From the NCBI GenBank assembly GCA_902783095.1, contig CACZPX010000326.1:1-10445 (forward strand): a stretch of DNA of 10,445 nucleotides, read 5' to 3'. Shown here piece after piece: positions 1 through 5,802 of this stretch (its first letter is position 1; every line of letters begins with the position of its first letter). Source of the DNA: an uncultured Lachnospiraceae bacterium (GTDB lineage: Bacteria; Bacillota; Clostridia; Lachnospirales; Lachnospiraceae). The position numbers and the translations under genes are program-made. The notes beneath the pieces are model-generated. The model searched no databases. It saw only the letters and a program-made list of their open reading frames with translations, and was not told the origin of the DNA.

Positions 1-1050
1 AAGAGCATGGAGATCCTGCCGCTGGGGCCGGTGGTGATCATCGACACGCCCGGCATCGACGACGAAGGCGCGCTGGGCGAACAGCGCGTAAAGCGGACCA
101 GGCAGGTGCTGAACCGGACCGACGTTGCCGTGCTGGTAGCGGACGCGGCGGAGGGGCTCACGGCGCCGGAGGAGGAGCTTTTGGCGCTCTTCCGGGAAAA
201 GAACATCGAATACGTGATCGCCATGAACAAGGCGGATCTTCTGCCGCAGCTGCCGGCAGCCGGGGACCATCGGATCTGGGTCTCAGCCACGCAGGGCACC
301 AACGTGAACGAACTGCGCCTTTTGCTGGCAGGCCTGGCCAAAGAACCGGCGCAGAAAAAGCGCCTGGTGGGCGACCTGATCGCCCCGGGCGAGATGCTGG
401 TGCTGGTGATGCCGCAGGACGTCGCGGCGCCCAAGGGACGGCTGATCCTGCCGCAGGTGCAGATGATCCGGGATATCCTGGACGAGCATGCCATGGCGCT
501 CTGCGTGCAGACGGAGGAACTGCCGGCCGCCATGGCGGCGTTAAAGGAACGGCCCGGTCTGGTGATCACGGACAGCCAGGTATTCGGGGCGGCTGCCGCG
601 GGCACGCCGGACGGGGTGCTGCTCACGTCCTTTTCCATTCTGCTGGCGCGCTATAAGGGGCTGCTTTCGTCCGCGGTGCGCGGCGTGGCGGCCATCGACC
701 GCCTTACGCCGGAGGATCAGGTGCTGATCGTGGAGGGCTGCACCCACCACAGGCAGTGCGACGACATCGGCACCGTAAAGATCCCGCACGGCTTAAAAAC
801 GCATCTGGGCTTTGACGTGCGCTTTGAGACCTGCTCCGGGGCCTCGTTCCCGGAGGATCTGACGCCGTATAAGGCGGTGATCCACTGCGGCGGCTGCATG
901 CTGAGCGAGCGGGAGGTGCTCTACCGCGTCAAGTGCGCGGAGGATCAGCAGGTGCCCATCACCAACTACGGCATTCTGCTGGCCTATCTGCAGGGGATCC
1001 TGCCTCGTGCACTGGAGATCTTTCCGGACCTGCGCGCGCTGATCGGCTGA
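1..1050 (+). CDS. hydF: [FeFe]-hydrogenase maturation GTPase HydF, 5'-truncated by window edge
   Basis: HydF is the GTPase and scaffold on which the 2Fe subcluster of [FeFe]-hydrogenase is assembled, with HydE and HydG, before transfer to the apo-hydrogenase in the cytoplasm. The reading frame is open to base 1 (AAG AGC ATG), so the ATG at 7 is internal; the P-loop and about 50 residues lie upstream. Counting from that Met, I see the G3 motif DTPG at 13-16, G4 NKAD at 74-77 and a G5-like SAT at 93-95. The C-terminal cluster domain has CTH at 245-247 and HCGGC at 293-297, which fits the HydF CxH...HCxxC [4Fe-4S] signature. All cluster ligands are present and the gene ends normally in TGA, so the product should be functional if the 5' end is intact. 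hydE and hydG often lie nearby in Clostridia but would be outside this window. Family assignment is very secure. Confidence 0.97.
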   Translation, partial: KSMEILPLGPVVIIDTPGIDDEGALGEQRVKRTRQVLNRTDVAVLVADAAEGLTAPEEELLALFREKNIEYVIAMNKADLLPQLPAAGDHRIWVSATQGTNVNELRLLLAGLAKEPAQKKRLVGDLIAPGEMLVLVMPQDVAAPKGRLILPQVQMIRDILDEHAMALCVQTEELPAAMAALKERPGLVITDSQVFGAAAAGTPDGVLLTSFSILLARYKGLLSSAVRGVAAIDRLTPEDQVLIVEGCTHHRQCDDIGTVKIPHGLKTHLGFDVRFETCSGASFPEDLTPYKAVIHCGGCMLSEREVLYRVKCAEDQQVPITNYGILLAYLQGILPRALEIFPDLRALIG

Positions 1051-1097
1051 TCGATCCGTCCGTGCCGGCGGCAGAACGACGGGAGACCGTCCCGGAT

Positions 1098-1127
1098 CTG
1101 CGCAGGCGGACCGCCTGCCCGGCGCAG
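1098..1127. other. GC-rich inverted repeat (stem-loop) downstream of hydF
   Basis: GCAGGCGG (1102-1109) and CCGCCTGC (1111-1118) are perfect complements around a single A. They are nested in an outer pair, CTGCGC (1098-1103) with GCGCAG (1122-1127). As RNA this would fold into a strong hairpin about 48 bases after the hydF stop. There is no T-run after it, so it is not a canonical intrinsic terminator. It could protect the hydF mRNA 3' end or act as a rho-type or pause signal. A weaker GACGG/CCGTC hairpin with a GAGA loop lies just upstream, at 1078-1091. The rest of the 1051-1310 gap holds GC-rich sequence, a weak promoter candidate and the next ribosome binding site; I see no gene in it. 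Confidence 0.5.
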
Positions 1128-1156
1128 CCGTGCGGGAAGGCCGGCGTGAAAACCGT

Positions 1157-1185
1157 TTGCATTTTGACACAAACAGAGGTAGCAT
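1157..1185 (+). promoter_or_regulatory. possible weak sigma-A promoter for the membrane-anchored protein
   Basis: TTGCAT at 1157-1162 and TAGCAT at 1180-1185 are separated by 17 bp, in the only AT-richer stretch of the gap after hydF. The match to consensus is modest: three of six bases in the -35 and four of six in the -10. A perfect TTGACA at 1164-1169 lies inside the same stretch but has no good -10 at the right distance. This is a candidate only. Confidence 0.3.
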
Positions 1186-1310
1186 AGGAAGCGCTTGCGC
1201 GATGCGCCGGCAAGACCGGACGGCCGGGCTTCGGGCCGCAGCGGGGGATGATCTCCGCCCGGCGGTGGGCGGGACCGCGCAGGAAAAAAGCACCAAAAGG
1301 AGGAGCACCC

Positions 1311-1799
1311 ATGTCCTCACCGGTATCGGCAAAACATAAAAAGAAGACGGATAAAAAGACCAGCATCAACAGCCTGATCGGCCTGATCACGCTGGCCGTC
1401 GGCGTCATCGCCATCATACTGACCATCGTCCTGATCAAAAACTGTGACAATGTGCCGGATGAACCCACCAGGCCTGTGCCCGGCAAGTATCTGCTGGAGA
1501 GCATGGTCAGCCAGCAGGACGGCGTGGAGCGTTCCGCCAAGGAGATCCTGGACGTCTACAAGGCGGCCGGCTATACCATGGAGCACCTGATCACCATCGA
1601 GCTGCGGGAGGACGGCGTCTTCTTCTTTGAATCGGACTTTGACATGATGATCAGCTACGAGGGGACCTACACCCTGGACGGCACGGACATCACCATGGAG
1701 GCGGACGGAACGGAGATGACTGGTACCGCGGACGGCACCCGGCTGCGGCTCACCGATGCGGAGGGCCAGGTGATGACTTTTGTCCGGGAGGACCGGTAA
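1311..1799 (+). CDS. small membrane-anchored protein with C-terminal lipocalin-like beta module
   Basis: This is a 162-residue protein of unknown function. The start is set by AAAGGAGGA at about 1296-1304, just upstream of ATG 1311; an in-frame ATG at 1248 has no such site. The N-terminus is Lys-rich (residues 9-18), followed by one hydrophobic helix at about 21-43. This predicts a single-pass anchor with the rest outside the cell. The exterior part begins 'PGKYLLESM' and ends in a beta-rich module, EGTYTLDGTDITMEADG, then GTADGTRLRL. The same pattern appears in the lipoprotein encoded next (2006-2386), so the two are paralogues with different anchoring. The pattern resembles small lipocalin-like/DUF families of Clostridia with 'GTYTLDGDKIT' strands, but I cannot name one with certainty. 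About 200 bp and a separate promoter lie between the two genes. Confidence 0.85.
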   Translation: MSSPVSAKHKKKTDKKTSINSLIGLITLAVGVIAIILTIVLIKNCDNVPDEPTRPVPGKYLLESMVSQQDGVERSAKEILDVYKAAGYTMEHLITIELREDGVFFFESDFDMMISYEGTYTLDGTDITMEADGTEMTGTADGTRLRLTDAEGQVMTFVREDR

Positions 1800-1904
1800 C
1801 GCCGCCGGACGTTCGGACTTTTGCGGGACGGGGCTGCGCAGCGCCGACCGTTTCCCGTGCTTCGGAAGCGGCAGAGCAGGGAAAACTGCGGATAATTAAG
1901 CGAC

Positions 1905-1919
1905 GACGGGAAAACCGTC
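1905..1919. other. small hairpin in the gap between the two paralogous genes
   Basis: GACGG and CCGTC flank a GAAAA loop in the 1800-2005 gap, directly upstream of the promoter of the lipoprotein gene. There is no T-run on either strand next to it, so it is at most a weak terminator for the gene ending at 1799. The rest of the gap (1800-1904) shows no gene and no other clear signal. Confidence 0.3.
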
Positions 1920-1929
1920 ATAAAAACAG

Positions 1930-1957
1930 TTGAGATATTCTGCAAGGCGCGTATAAT
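1930..1957 (+). promoter_or_regulatory. sigma-A-type promoter of the lipoprotein gene
   Basis: TTGAGA (1930-1935) and a perfect TATAAT (1952-1957) are separated by 16 bp, in an AT-rich stretch 49 bases before the start codon at 2006. The following leader is short and contains GAGGAG at 1991-1996 as ribosome binding site. This suggests that the lipoprotein is transcribed independently of the upstream paralogue. Confidence 0.75.
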
Positions 1958-2005
1958 AGGCACGGGTTTTGACCCGCTACAAGAAATAAAGAGGAGTGAA
2001 TCAAA

Positions 2006-2386
2006 ATGAAAAAGATCGCATTACTGATGGCGCTGGTCCTGACGGTCTCTATGTTCGCGGCCTGCGGCGGCAGCTCCGGCGTCGACGGAACGTATGAGCT
2101 GGTCAGCATGAAGGAAGGCGACACCACCTATGACGTGGATCAGTTAAAGTCCATGGCCGAGATGATGGGCGTTAAGGGCGCTCTGATCACGATGGAGCTG
2201 ACCTCCGACGGCAAGGCCAATATCGCTTCCAGCTTTATGGAAGAAGTGGCCGGCGAGGGCACCTATACGCTGGACGGCGACAAGATCACCGTGACCATTC
2301 AGGACGCGCCCGTGAGTGGCACCGTGGACGGCAAGACCATCACGCTGGCTCAGGACGACATGGAGATGGTCTTCGAGAAGCAGTGA
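2006..2386 (+). CDS. small lipoprotein, lipocalin-like beta module
   Basis: This is a 126-residue predicted lipoprotein of unknown function. MKK is followed by a hydrophobic stretch and the lipobox FAAC, giving Cys20 as the lipidation site, so the mature protein of about 107 residues should sit on the outer face of the membrane. After a short GGSSG linker come 'VDGTYELVSM', a charged helical segment (DQLKSMAEMMG), and beta strands including GEGTYTLDGDKITVTIQD and SGTVDGKTITL. The alternation of GTY, DG and IT turns suggests a small beta-barrel or sheet. It is a paralogue of the protein at 1311-1799, matching from 'G(K/T)Y(L/E)L(E/V)SM' to the C-terminus. The start is fixed by GAGGAG at 1991-1996. 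The gene has its own promoter and terminator and so forms a single-gene unit. Confidence 0.9.
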   Translation: MKKIALLMALVLTVSMFAACGGSSGVDGTYELVSMKEGDTTYDVDQLKSMAEMMGVKGALITMELTSDGKANIASSFMEEVAGEGTYTLDGDKITVTIQDAPVSGTVDGKTITLAQDDMEMVFEKQ

Positions 2387-2406
2387 TCATACGAACCTGC
2401 AAAGGC

Positions 2407-2439
2407 AGCACTGAGGCGAAAGCCCCGGTGCTTTTTTTT
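2407..2439 (+). terminator. rho-independent terminator after the lipoprotein gene
   Basis: AGCACTGAGGC (2407-2417) pairs with GCCCCGGTGCT (2422-2432) across a GAAA tetraloop, with one G-T wobble and one A-C mismatch, and runs into eight T residues (2432-2439). It begins 20 bases after the stop at 2386. This is a textbook intrinsic terminator and isolates the lipoprotein gene from the hip operon. Confidence 0.92.
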
Positions 2440-2514
2440 GCGAGGCGGGCAGGAGGCGTTGACCGTCTCCGGCCCGATTCCCGGCCTTTTTCGGCGTATG
2501 TTCGCAGGCGCCAC

Positions 2515-2544
2515 TTGACTTCGCCGTACGGCTTATTTTATAAT
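2515..2544 (+). promoter_or_regulatory. hipBA promoter
   Basis: TTGACT (2515-2520) and a perfect TATAAT (2539-2544) are 18 bp apart, giving a start near 2551 and a leader of about 75 bases before hipB. The spacer contains operator palindrome 1, so a repressor bound there would directly exclude RNA polymerase. From 2440 to 2514 I see nothing beyond GC-rich spacer. Confidence 0.8.
2523..2532. promoter_or_regulatory. hip operator palindrome 1 (inside promoter spacer)
   Basis: GCCGTACGGC is a perfect 10-bp palindrome lying between the -35 and -10 elements of the hipBA promoter. The same CCGTACGG core recurs at 2563-2570 and 2603-2608 with identical 39-bp centre spacing. Known HipB proteins are dimeric HTH repressors that bind palindromes at their own promoter, so this is most simply a HipB site. 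That identity is inference. Confidence 0.75.
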
Positions 2545-2561
2545 GATGTTATCAAAAATGA

Positions 2562-2571
2562 GCCGTACGGA
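2562..2571. promoter_or_regulatory. hip operator palindrome 2 (early leader)
   Basis: The core CCGTACGG (2563-2570) is a perfect 8-bp palindrome preceded by G and followed by A, so its outer pair is broken, unlike the other two copies. It lies about 10-20 bases after the expected transcription start. Its centre is 39 bp from the centre of palindrome 1 and 39 bp from that of palindrome 3. Confidence 0.75.
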
Positions 2572-2572
2572 T

Positions 2573-2599
2573 AAATTTCGGCAGACTGCCCTGAAATTT
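2573..2599. repeat. imperfect dyad between operators 2 and 3
   Basis: AAATTTC (2573-2579) pairs with GAAATTT (2593-2599). Inside, GGCAG (2580-2584) faces CTGCC (2586-2590), leaving a CT bulge at 2591-2592. In RNA this could form a hairpin with an AGACT loop in the hipB leader, just upstream of the ribosome binding site. In DNA it fills the space between two operator palindromes. Its role is unknown. Confidence 0.5.
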
Positions 2600-2614
2600 C
2601 GCCGTACGGCGAAA
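2597..2614. promoter_or_regulatory. hip operator palindrome 3 (touches hipB ribosome binding site)
   Basis: TTTCGCCGTACGGCGAAA is a perfect 18-bp palindrome, the longest of the three copies. Its right end overlaps the AAAGGA ribosome binding site (2612-2617) of hipB, which starts at 2626. As DNA it is probably the highest-affinity repressor site. As RNA its arms could also pair, partly hiding the ribosome binding site. The first role is the more likely; the second is speculation. Confidence 0.75.
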
Positions 2615-2625
2615 GGATACGGAAC

Positions 2626-2844
2626 ATGATGATTACAAACGGCGCGGAATTCGGCGCCGCACTGCGGAAGAGAAGAAAGGAACTGGGGTATACGCAGGTC
2701 TATCTGGCGGCCTTTACGGGCTTCAGCGTCAGCTTTATCTCGGACCTGGAACGCGGCAAGGACACGGCGGAACTGGGCAAGGCGCTCTACCTGGCAAGCG
2801 AGCTGGGGCTGGACTGCCTGCTGCAGAAGCGGGGTGCGGTATGA
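2626..2844 (+). CDS. hipB: HipB-type antitoxin, XRE-family HTH repressor
   Basis: This 72-residue protein is almost entirely one Cro/C1-type helix-turn-helix domain. The scaffold helix is at about 7-20 (GAEFGAALRKRRKELG), the HTH helices are TQVYLAAFTG (23-32) and SVSFISDLERGK (34-45), and two more helices follow. It should dimerise, bind the palindromes in its own promoter, and bind and inhibit HipA encoded directly downstream. E. coli HipB is 88 residues; this form lacks most of that C-terminal tail. AAAGGA at 2612-2617 supports ATG 2626; the adjacent ATG at 2629 is also possible. The stop overlaps the hipA start (ATGA at 2841-2844), indicating translational coupling as usual for this module. 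The HTH assignment is clear from sequence; the antitoxin role is inferred from the partner. Confidence 0.93.
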   Translation: MMITNGAEFGAALRKRRKELGYTQVYLAAFTGFSVSFISDLERGKDTAELGKALYLASELGLDCLLQKRGAV

Positions 2845-4130
2845 AGGCGTTGCAGGTCTGCATAGAGCGCCGCGGCAGCCAGGTGCCGGTGGGCCGGATC
2901 GTTCCGGACCGCGTTGCCGGCCCCTGTTTTGCCTATGACAAAAGCTATCTGGAGCAGCCGGACGCGGCGGCGGTCTCGGTGAGCCTGCCCCTGCGGGAGG
3001 AACCGTTTTCCGCGCAGGAGACCAGGCGCTTTTTTGACGGTCTCCTGCCGGAGGGCTTTACCAGACGCAGTGTGGCGCAGCGCCTGCGGCTGGATGAAAA
3101 CGACTATCTGGCGATCCTTGCGGCCCTGGGCGGGGAATGTCTGGGGGCGATCCGGATCCTGGAAGAGGGGGAAGAGGCGCCAAAGGCCGGTTATGAGAGG
3201 CTGTCTGCGGAGCAGGTGAAGGCGCTGGCCGCAGAGGGGACGTCCCGGTCCGCCGACCTGATCACCGGATCGCATCTGTCGCTCACGGGCGCTTCCGGCA
3301 AGGCGGGGCTCTACTATGAACCGGGAGAAAAGGCCTGGTATCAGCCGTTCGGCGACGCGCCGAGCACACATATCGTCAAGCAGAGCCATATCCGTCTGGA
3401 GGAGATCGTGGTCAACGAGCAGCTGTGTCTGATGACGGCGAAAGAGCTGGGGTTTGACGCGCCGGAGAGTTTTATCATCAACATGGGCAACGCGCACGAC
3501 GAGGACGTTCTGTTTGCCACGGAGCGCTACGACCGCTGTCCGGACCCGGAGGGCCGCACGGTGGACGGCCTGCCGCGGCCGCTGCGGTTGCATCAGGAGG
3601 ATTTTGCACAGGCGCTGGGGATCGGCGCGTCGGATAAGTACGAAAGGGACGGCGGCCGGTATCTGGAGCGGATCTTTGCGCTGCTGCGTCAGGTCTCCGC
3701 GGATCCGGTGCAGGACCAGCTCCGGCTGTGGGACCAGCTGTGGTTCGATTTCCTGATCGGCAATACAGACAACCACATCAAAAACCTTTCGCTGCTCTAC
3801 AGCGCGGACTTGAGGAGCCGCAGGCTGGCGCCGGCCTATGATATTTTAAGCACGGCGATCTACCGCAGCGGCACGCGGGACATGGCGATAAAGCTGGGCG
3901 GCGTCTGCGCGCTGGATGATATGCGGCGCGAGACGGTCGCGCTGGCGGCGCGGGAGGCCGGGATCGGCCGCAAACTAGCGCTGACCCGCTTTGACGCGCT
4001 GGCAGAAAAACTGCCGTCCGCACTGGCGCGGGCGGCAGAGAAGCTGCTGCAGTCTGGTTTTTCCAACGCGAATCACATTGCCGCGCGGATCCTTGATAAG
4101 GGCGGGATCGCCGTCGTCAGGGCGTGGTGA
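2841..4130 (+). CDS. hipA: HipA-family serine/threonine kinase toxin
   Basis: This 429-residue protein is close to the 440 of E. coli HipA, which phosphorylates glutamyl-tRNA synthetase and causes growth arrest and persistence. The N-terminal HipA_N region includes FFDGLLPEG at 65-73. The kinase core has SLTGASGK at 147-154, matching the E. coli segment that starts with the autophosphorylated Ser150, so Ser147 is the equivalent. It also has HIVK with Lys180 for ATP, ATERYDR at 226-232, HQEDFAQALG at 251-260, KYERDGG at 266-272, the catalytic loop GNTDNHIKN (Asp310, Asn315) and PAYD with metal-binding Asp334. All expected active-site residues are present, so it should be active. It is coupled to hipB by ATGA. 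Its last 14 bases overlap the end of the opposite-strand isomerase gene and I see no terminator. Its substrate cannot be read from sequence and may not be GltX. Confidence 0.96.
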   Translation: MKALQVCIERRGSQVPVGRIVPDRVAGPCFAYDKSYLEQPDAAAVSVSLPLREEPFSAQETRRFFDGLLPEGFTRRSVAQRLRLDENDYLAILAALGGECLGAIRILEEGEEAPKAGYERLSAEQVKALAAEGTSRSADLITGSHLSLTGASGKAGLYYEPGEKAWYQPFGDAPSTHIVKQSHIRLEEIVVNEQLCLMTAKELGFDAPESFIINMGNAHDEDVLFATERYDRCPDPEGRTVDGLPRPLRLHQEDFAQALGIGASDKYERDGGRYLERIFALLRQVSADPVQDQLRLWDQLWFDFLIGNTDNHIKNLSLLYSADLRSRRLAPAYDILSTAIYRSGTRDMAIKLGGVCALDDMRRETVALAAREAGIGRKLALTRFDALAEKLPSALARAAEKLLQSGFSNANHIAARILDKGGIAVVRAW

Positions 4131-4800
4131 CCGTGATCTTTGTGATGACGGGCTGCTCCTCCGGCACGATGGTGCCGTTGTTGTCGATGGGTTTTGCGTT
4201 CTCTGCGATGGCGTCCACTACGTCCATGCCGTCCGTCACGTGCCCAAAGGCCGCATAGCTGCCGTCCAGGGTAGCATTATCCCGGTGCATGATAAAAAAC
4301 TGCGAGCTGGCGCTGTTCATATCGAAGGAGTTGCGGGCCATGGAGATGGTGCCGCGCGTGTGGGAGAGCGGGTTGTCGTAACCGTTCTGCGCAAACTCGC
4401 CGAAGATCGTCTCCTCCGAGCCGCCATGGCCGTTGCCCTCCGGGTCGCCGCCCTGGATCATAAAGCCCGCCATGATGCGGTGGAAGGTGAGACCGTCGTA
4501 AAAGCCGCTCTGTGCAAGCTTTACAAAGTTGTCTACGGTGATGGGTGCGGCGTCGTGGTCGAGCTCCACCGTGATGGTGCCGTAGTCCTGCACTTCGATC
4601 GTGGCGGTGTAGCCGGTGCTGCCCTGTGCGGCCTCATCCCCGCCGCGCAGCGCAAAAAAGAGGATCAGGCCCAGGGCCAAAGCGCCGGCGCAGATCACCG
4701 GGATCCACAGTTTTTTGTTAAATCCTTTGGCGGCCTTTCTGGCCGTCTTCTTTTTGGAAGTACTCTTTTTCCCCTGTTTCGGGGTCACTCTGGAAGACAT
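4117..4800 (-). CDS. membrane-anchored cyclophilin-type peptidyl-prolyl cis-trans isomerase
   Basis: This 227-residue enzyme catalyses cis-trans isomerisation of Xaa-Pro bonds during protein folding. The start at 4800 is supported by AAGGAG at 4808-4813; a longer upstream reading frame has no such site and lacks homologous character. Residues 1-30 are very Lys-rich, 31-51 form one hydrophobic helix, and the catalytic domain begins near 64, so the domain should be extracytoplasmic on a single-pass anchor. Cyclophilin motifs are FHRIMAGFMIQGGDP (106-120), with catalytic Arg108, Phe113 and Gln116; MARNSF at 154-159; SSQFFI (165-170), with Gln167 and Phe169; and LDGSYAAFGHV (178-188), where Tyr182 replaces the Trp of cyclophilin A, as is common in bacteria. 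Its 3' end overlaps that of hipA by 14 bp in convergent orientation. Confidence 0.95.
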   Translation of the reverse strand: MSSRVTPKQGKKSTSKKKTARKAAKGFNKKLWIPVICAGALALGLILFFALRGGDEAAQGSTGYTATIEVQDYGTITVELDHDAAPITVDNFVKLAQSGFYDGLTFHRIMAGFMIQGGDPEGNGHGGSEETIFGEFAQNGYDNPLSHTRGTISMARNSFDMNSASSQFFIMHRDNATLDGSYAAFGHVTDGMDVVDAIAENAKPIDNNGTIVPEEQPVITKITVTTP

Positions 4801-4835
4801 GGTCAAACTCCTTTTATCATTTGGTATCCTGTCAA

Positions 4836-4864
4836 ACCATACTCCAAAACGGCAGGAAAAGCAA
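4836..4864 (-). promoter_or_regulatory. possible promoter of the isomerase gene
   Basis: Read on the minus strand, TTGCTT (4864-4859) and TATGGT (4841-4836) are 17 bp apart, about 36 bases before the start codon at 4800. The consensus match is partial. A TTGACA on the same strand (4835-4830) has no -10 at a workable distance. The 4801-5059 gap is a divergent promoter region between this gene and the one at 5060; I see no gene in it. Confidence 0.35.
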
Positions 4865-4928
4865 ACGGTAATCGCACGGGGCTTTGGCAGGATGGCGAAC
4901 GCGTTCCGGCCTGCGCGCGGATGTCCGC

Positions 4929-4955
4929 TTGCGGAAACCGCTGCGATGCTATAAT
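4929..4955 (+). promoter_or_regulatory. sigma-A-type promoter, extended -10, for the 5060 gene cluster
   Basis: A perfect TATAAT (4950-4955) is preceded by TGC, giving an extended -10. TTGCGG (4929-4934) lies 15 bp upstream as a short-spaced -35. It would start transcription near 4962, leaving a leader of about 100 bases before ATG 5060. No other strong promoter is visible on the plus strand until the end of the glycosylase gene, so it may serve the genes from 5060 to 7596. Confidence 0.6.
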
Positions 4956-5059
4956 ATGAACATGAGCCGCGCGGTTTATAAAACGCAGCGGCCGGCGCAT
5001 CAGACGCGGCTGTGAGCCTCTTGAACGGGGCGTCACGGCCCGCGGACGTTTTTTGACGG

Positions 5060-5752
5060 ATGGACAGGACAATGAACGACTGGGGACCCCTGATCATCAG
5101 GACAAAAGAGGACCTTATGGAGGCGGTGCGGACGTTCGGCATCGTCCCGTTTTTTCCTAATACCATAAAAGGCTTTTCCATTAAGGAGCACGCGGACCCC
5201 GCCGTATGGTTTACGGATGCGGACGGCCCCTGGGAGTGGAAGGGGCCGGTGATCCGGGAACTGGGTTGCGCCTACGGCAGGTTTTTTGAAAAGAAGGCCG
5301 CCTACGTGCGCGCGGACCTCTTTTTGGACCTGGCCAACTACCGCCGCGACGGCTATGACTTTGACGCGCGCGTGGACGACGAACTGGCGCCCGTGGGCGA
5401 CGTCTTTTTATACGGACTGCTTGCGGCGCGGGCCCCGGTCCTGTCCAAACCGCTAAAGGCGGCGGGCGGCTACGGCAAAGGCGGCCGCAAGGGCTTTGAT
5501 ACCGTCATTACCCGCCTGCAGGAGCAGTGCTACGTAACGGTGAGTGATTTTGTGTACGAGACGGACCGCTTTGGCAGACGGTACGGCTGGGGCGTGGCGG
5601 AGTATTCCACGCCGGAGGCCTTTTTCGGCCCGGCGTTTCGGGAGCAGGTGTACGGGCGGACCCCGGAGGAGTCCTACGGGCGGCTGCTGTCCCATTTAAA
5701 AACCGTTCATCCACAGGCGGACGAAAAAGCGCTGCGGCGCTTTCTGCGCTGA
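5060..5752 (+). CDS. AlkZ-related protein (uncharacterised; possible DNA glycosylase relative)
   Basis: This 230-residue protein resembles a clostridial family annotated as AlkZ-related, after the winged-helix AlkZ/YcaQ glycosylases that excise alkylated or cross-linked bases. Recognisable segments are WFTDADGPWEWKGPVIRE (50-67), AYGRFFEKKAAYV (71-83), LANYRRDGYDFD (91-102) and a C-terminal stretch from GFDTVITRLQEQCYVTVSDF (145-164) to RYGWGVAEYSTPE (174-186). The last part resembles the winged-helix ending of that family. The protein is much shorter than true AlkZ (near 400 residues) and I cannot see the catalytic QxQ/QxD motif, so glycosylase activity is unproven. No signal peptide is present, so it is cytoplasmic. 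The start is uncertain: neither ATG 5060 nor ATG 5072 (MNDWGPL) has a strong ribosome binding site. A hairpin, AAAGCGC/GCGCTTT at 5726-5743, lies within the last codons. Confidence 0.8.
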   Translation: MDRTMNDWGPLIIRTKEDLMEAVRTFGIVPFFPNTIKGFSIKEHADPAVWFTDADGPWEWKGPVIRELGCAYGRFFEKKAAYVRADLFLDLANYRRDGYDFDARVDDELAPVGDVFLYGLLAARAPVLSKPLKAAGGYGKGGRKGFDTVITRLQEQCYVTVSDFVYETDRFGRRYGWGVAEYSTPEAFFGPAFREQVYGRTPEESYGRLLSHLKTVHPQADEKALRRFLR

Positions 5753-5802
5753 AGCAAAACGGCAGGATGGCGGATAAAATGATGATAGAGCGAGGAAAAC
5801 GA

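Noticed and set aside
1130..1339. 69-codon plus-strand frame upstream of the membrane-anchored protein
   Set aside because: It overlaps the well-supported start at 1311 in another frame and has Arg-rich, low-information sequence.
2383..2574. 63-codon open frame between the lipoprotein gene and hipB
   Set aside because: It runs through the intrinsic terminator, the hip promoter and operators 1 and 2, and it has no ribosome binding site.
3991..4959. 322-codon plus-strand open frame after hipA
   Set aside because: It lies almost wholly opposite the cyclophilin gene, which has clear catalytic motifs and a ribosome binding site. The translation has no recognisable domain.
5031..5054. Possible attenuator: CGTC/GACG stem followed by six T residues in the leader of the 5060 gene
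   Set aside because: The stem is only four base pairs with a 10-base loop, too weak to call a terminator.
4801..5181. N-terminal extension of the isomerase to 5181
   Set aside because: The extension would cross the divergent promoter region and the start of the 5060 gene. AAGGAG plus ATG at 4800 gives a normal Lys-rich anchor, so the shorter form is preferred.
5726..5743. AAAGCGC/GCGCTTT hairpin at the end of the AlkZ-related gene as a terminator
   Set aside because: The three T residues are part of the stem and no T-run follows. It lies within codons, and the next gene follows closely in the same direction.
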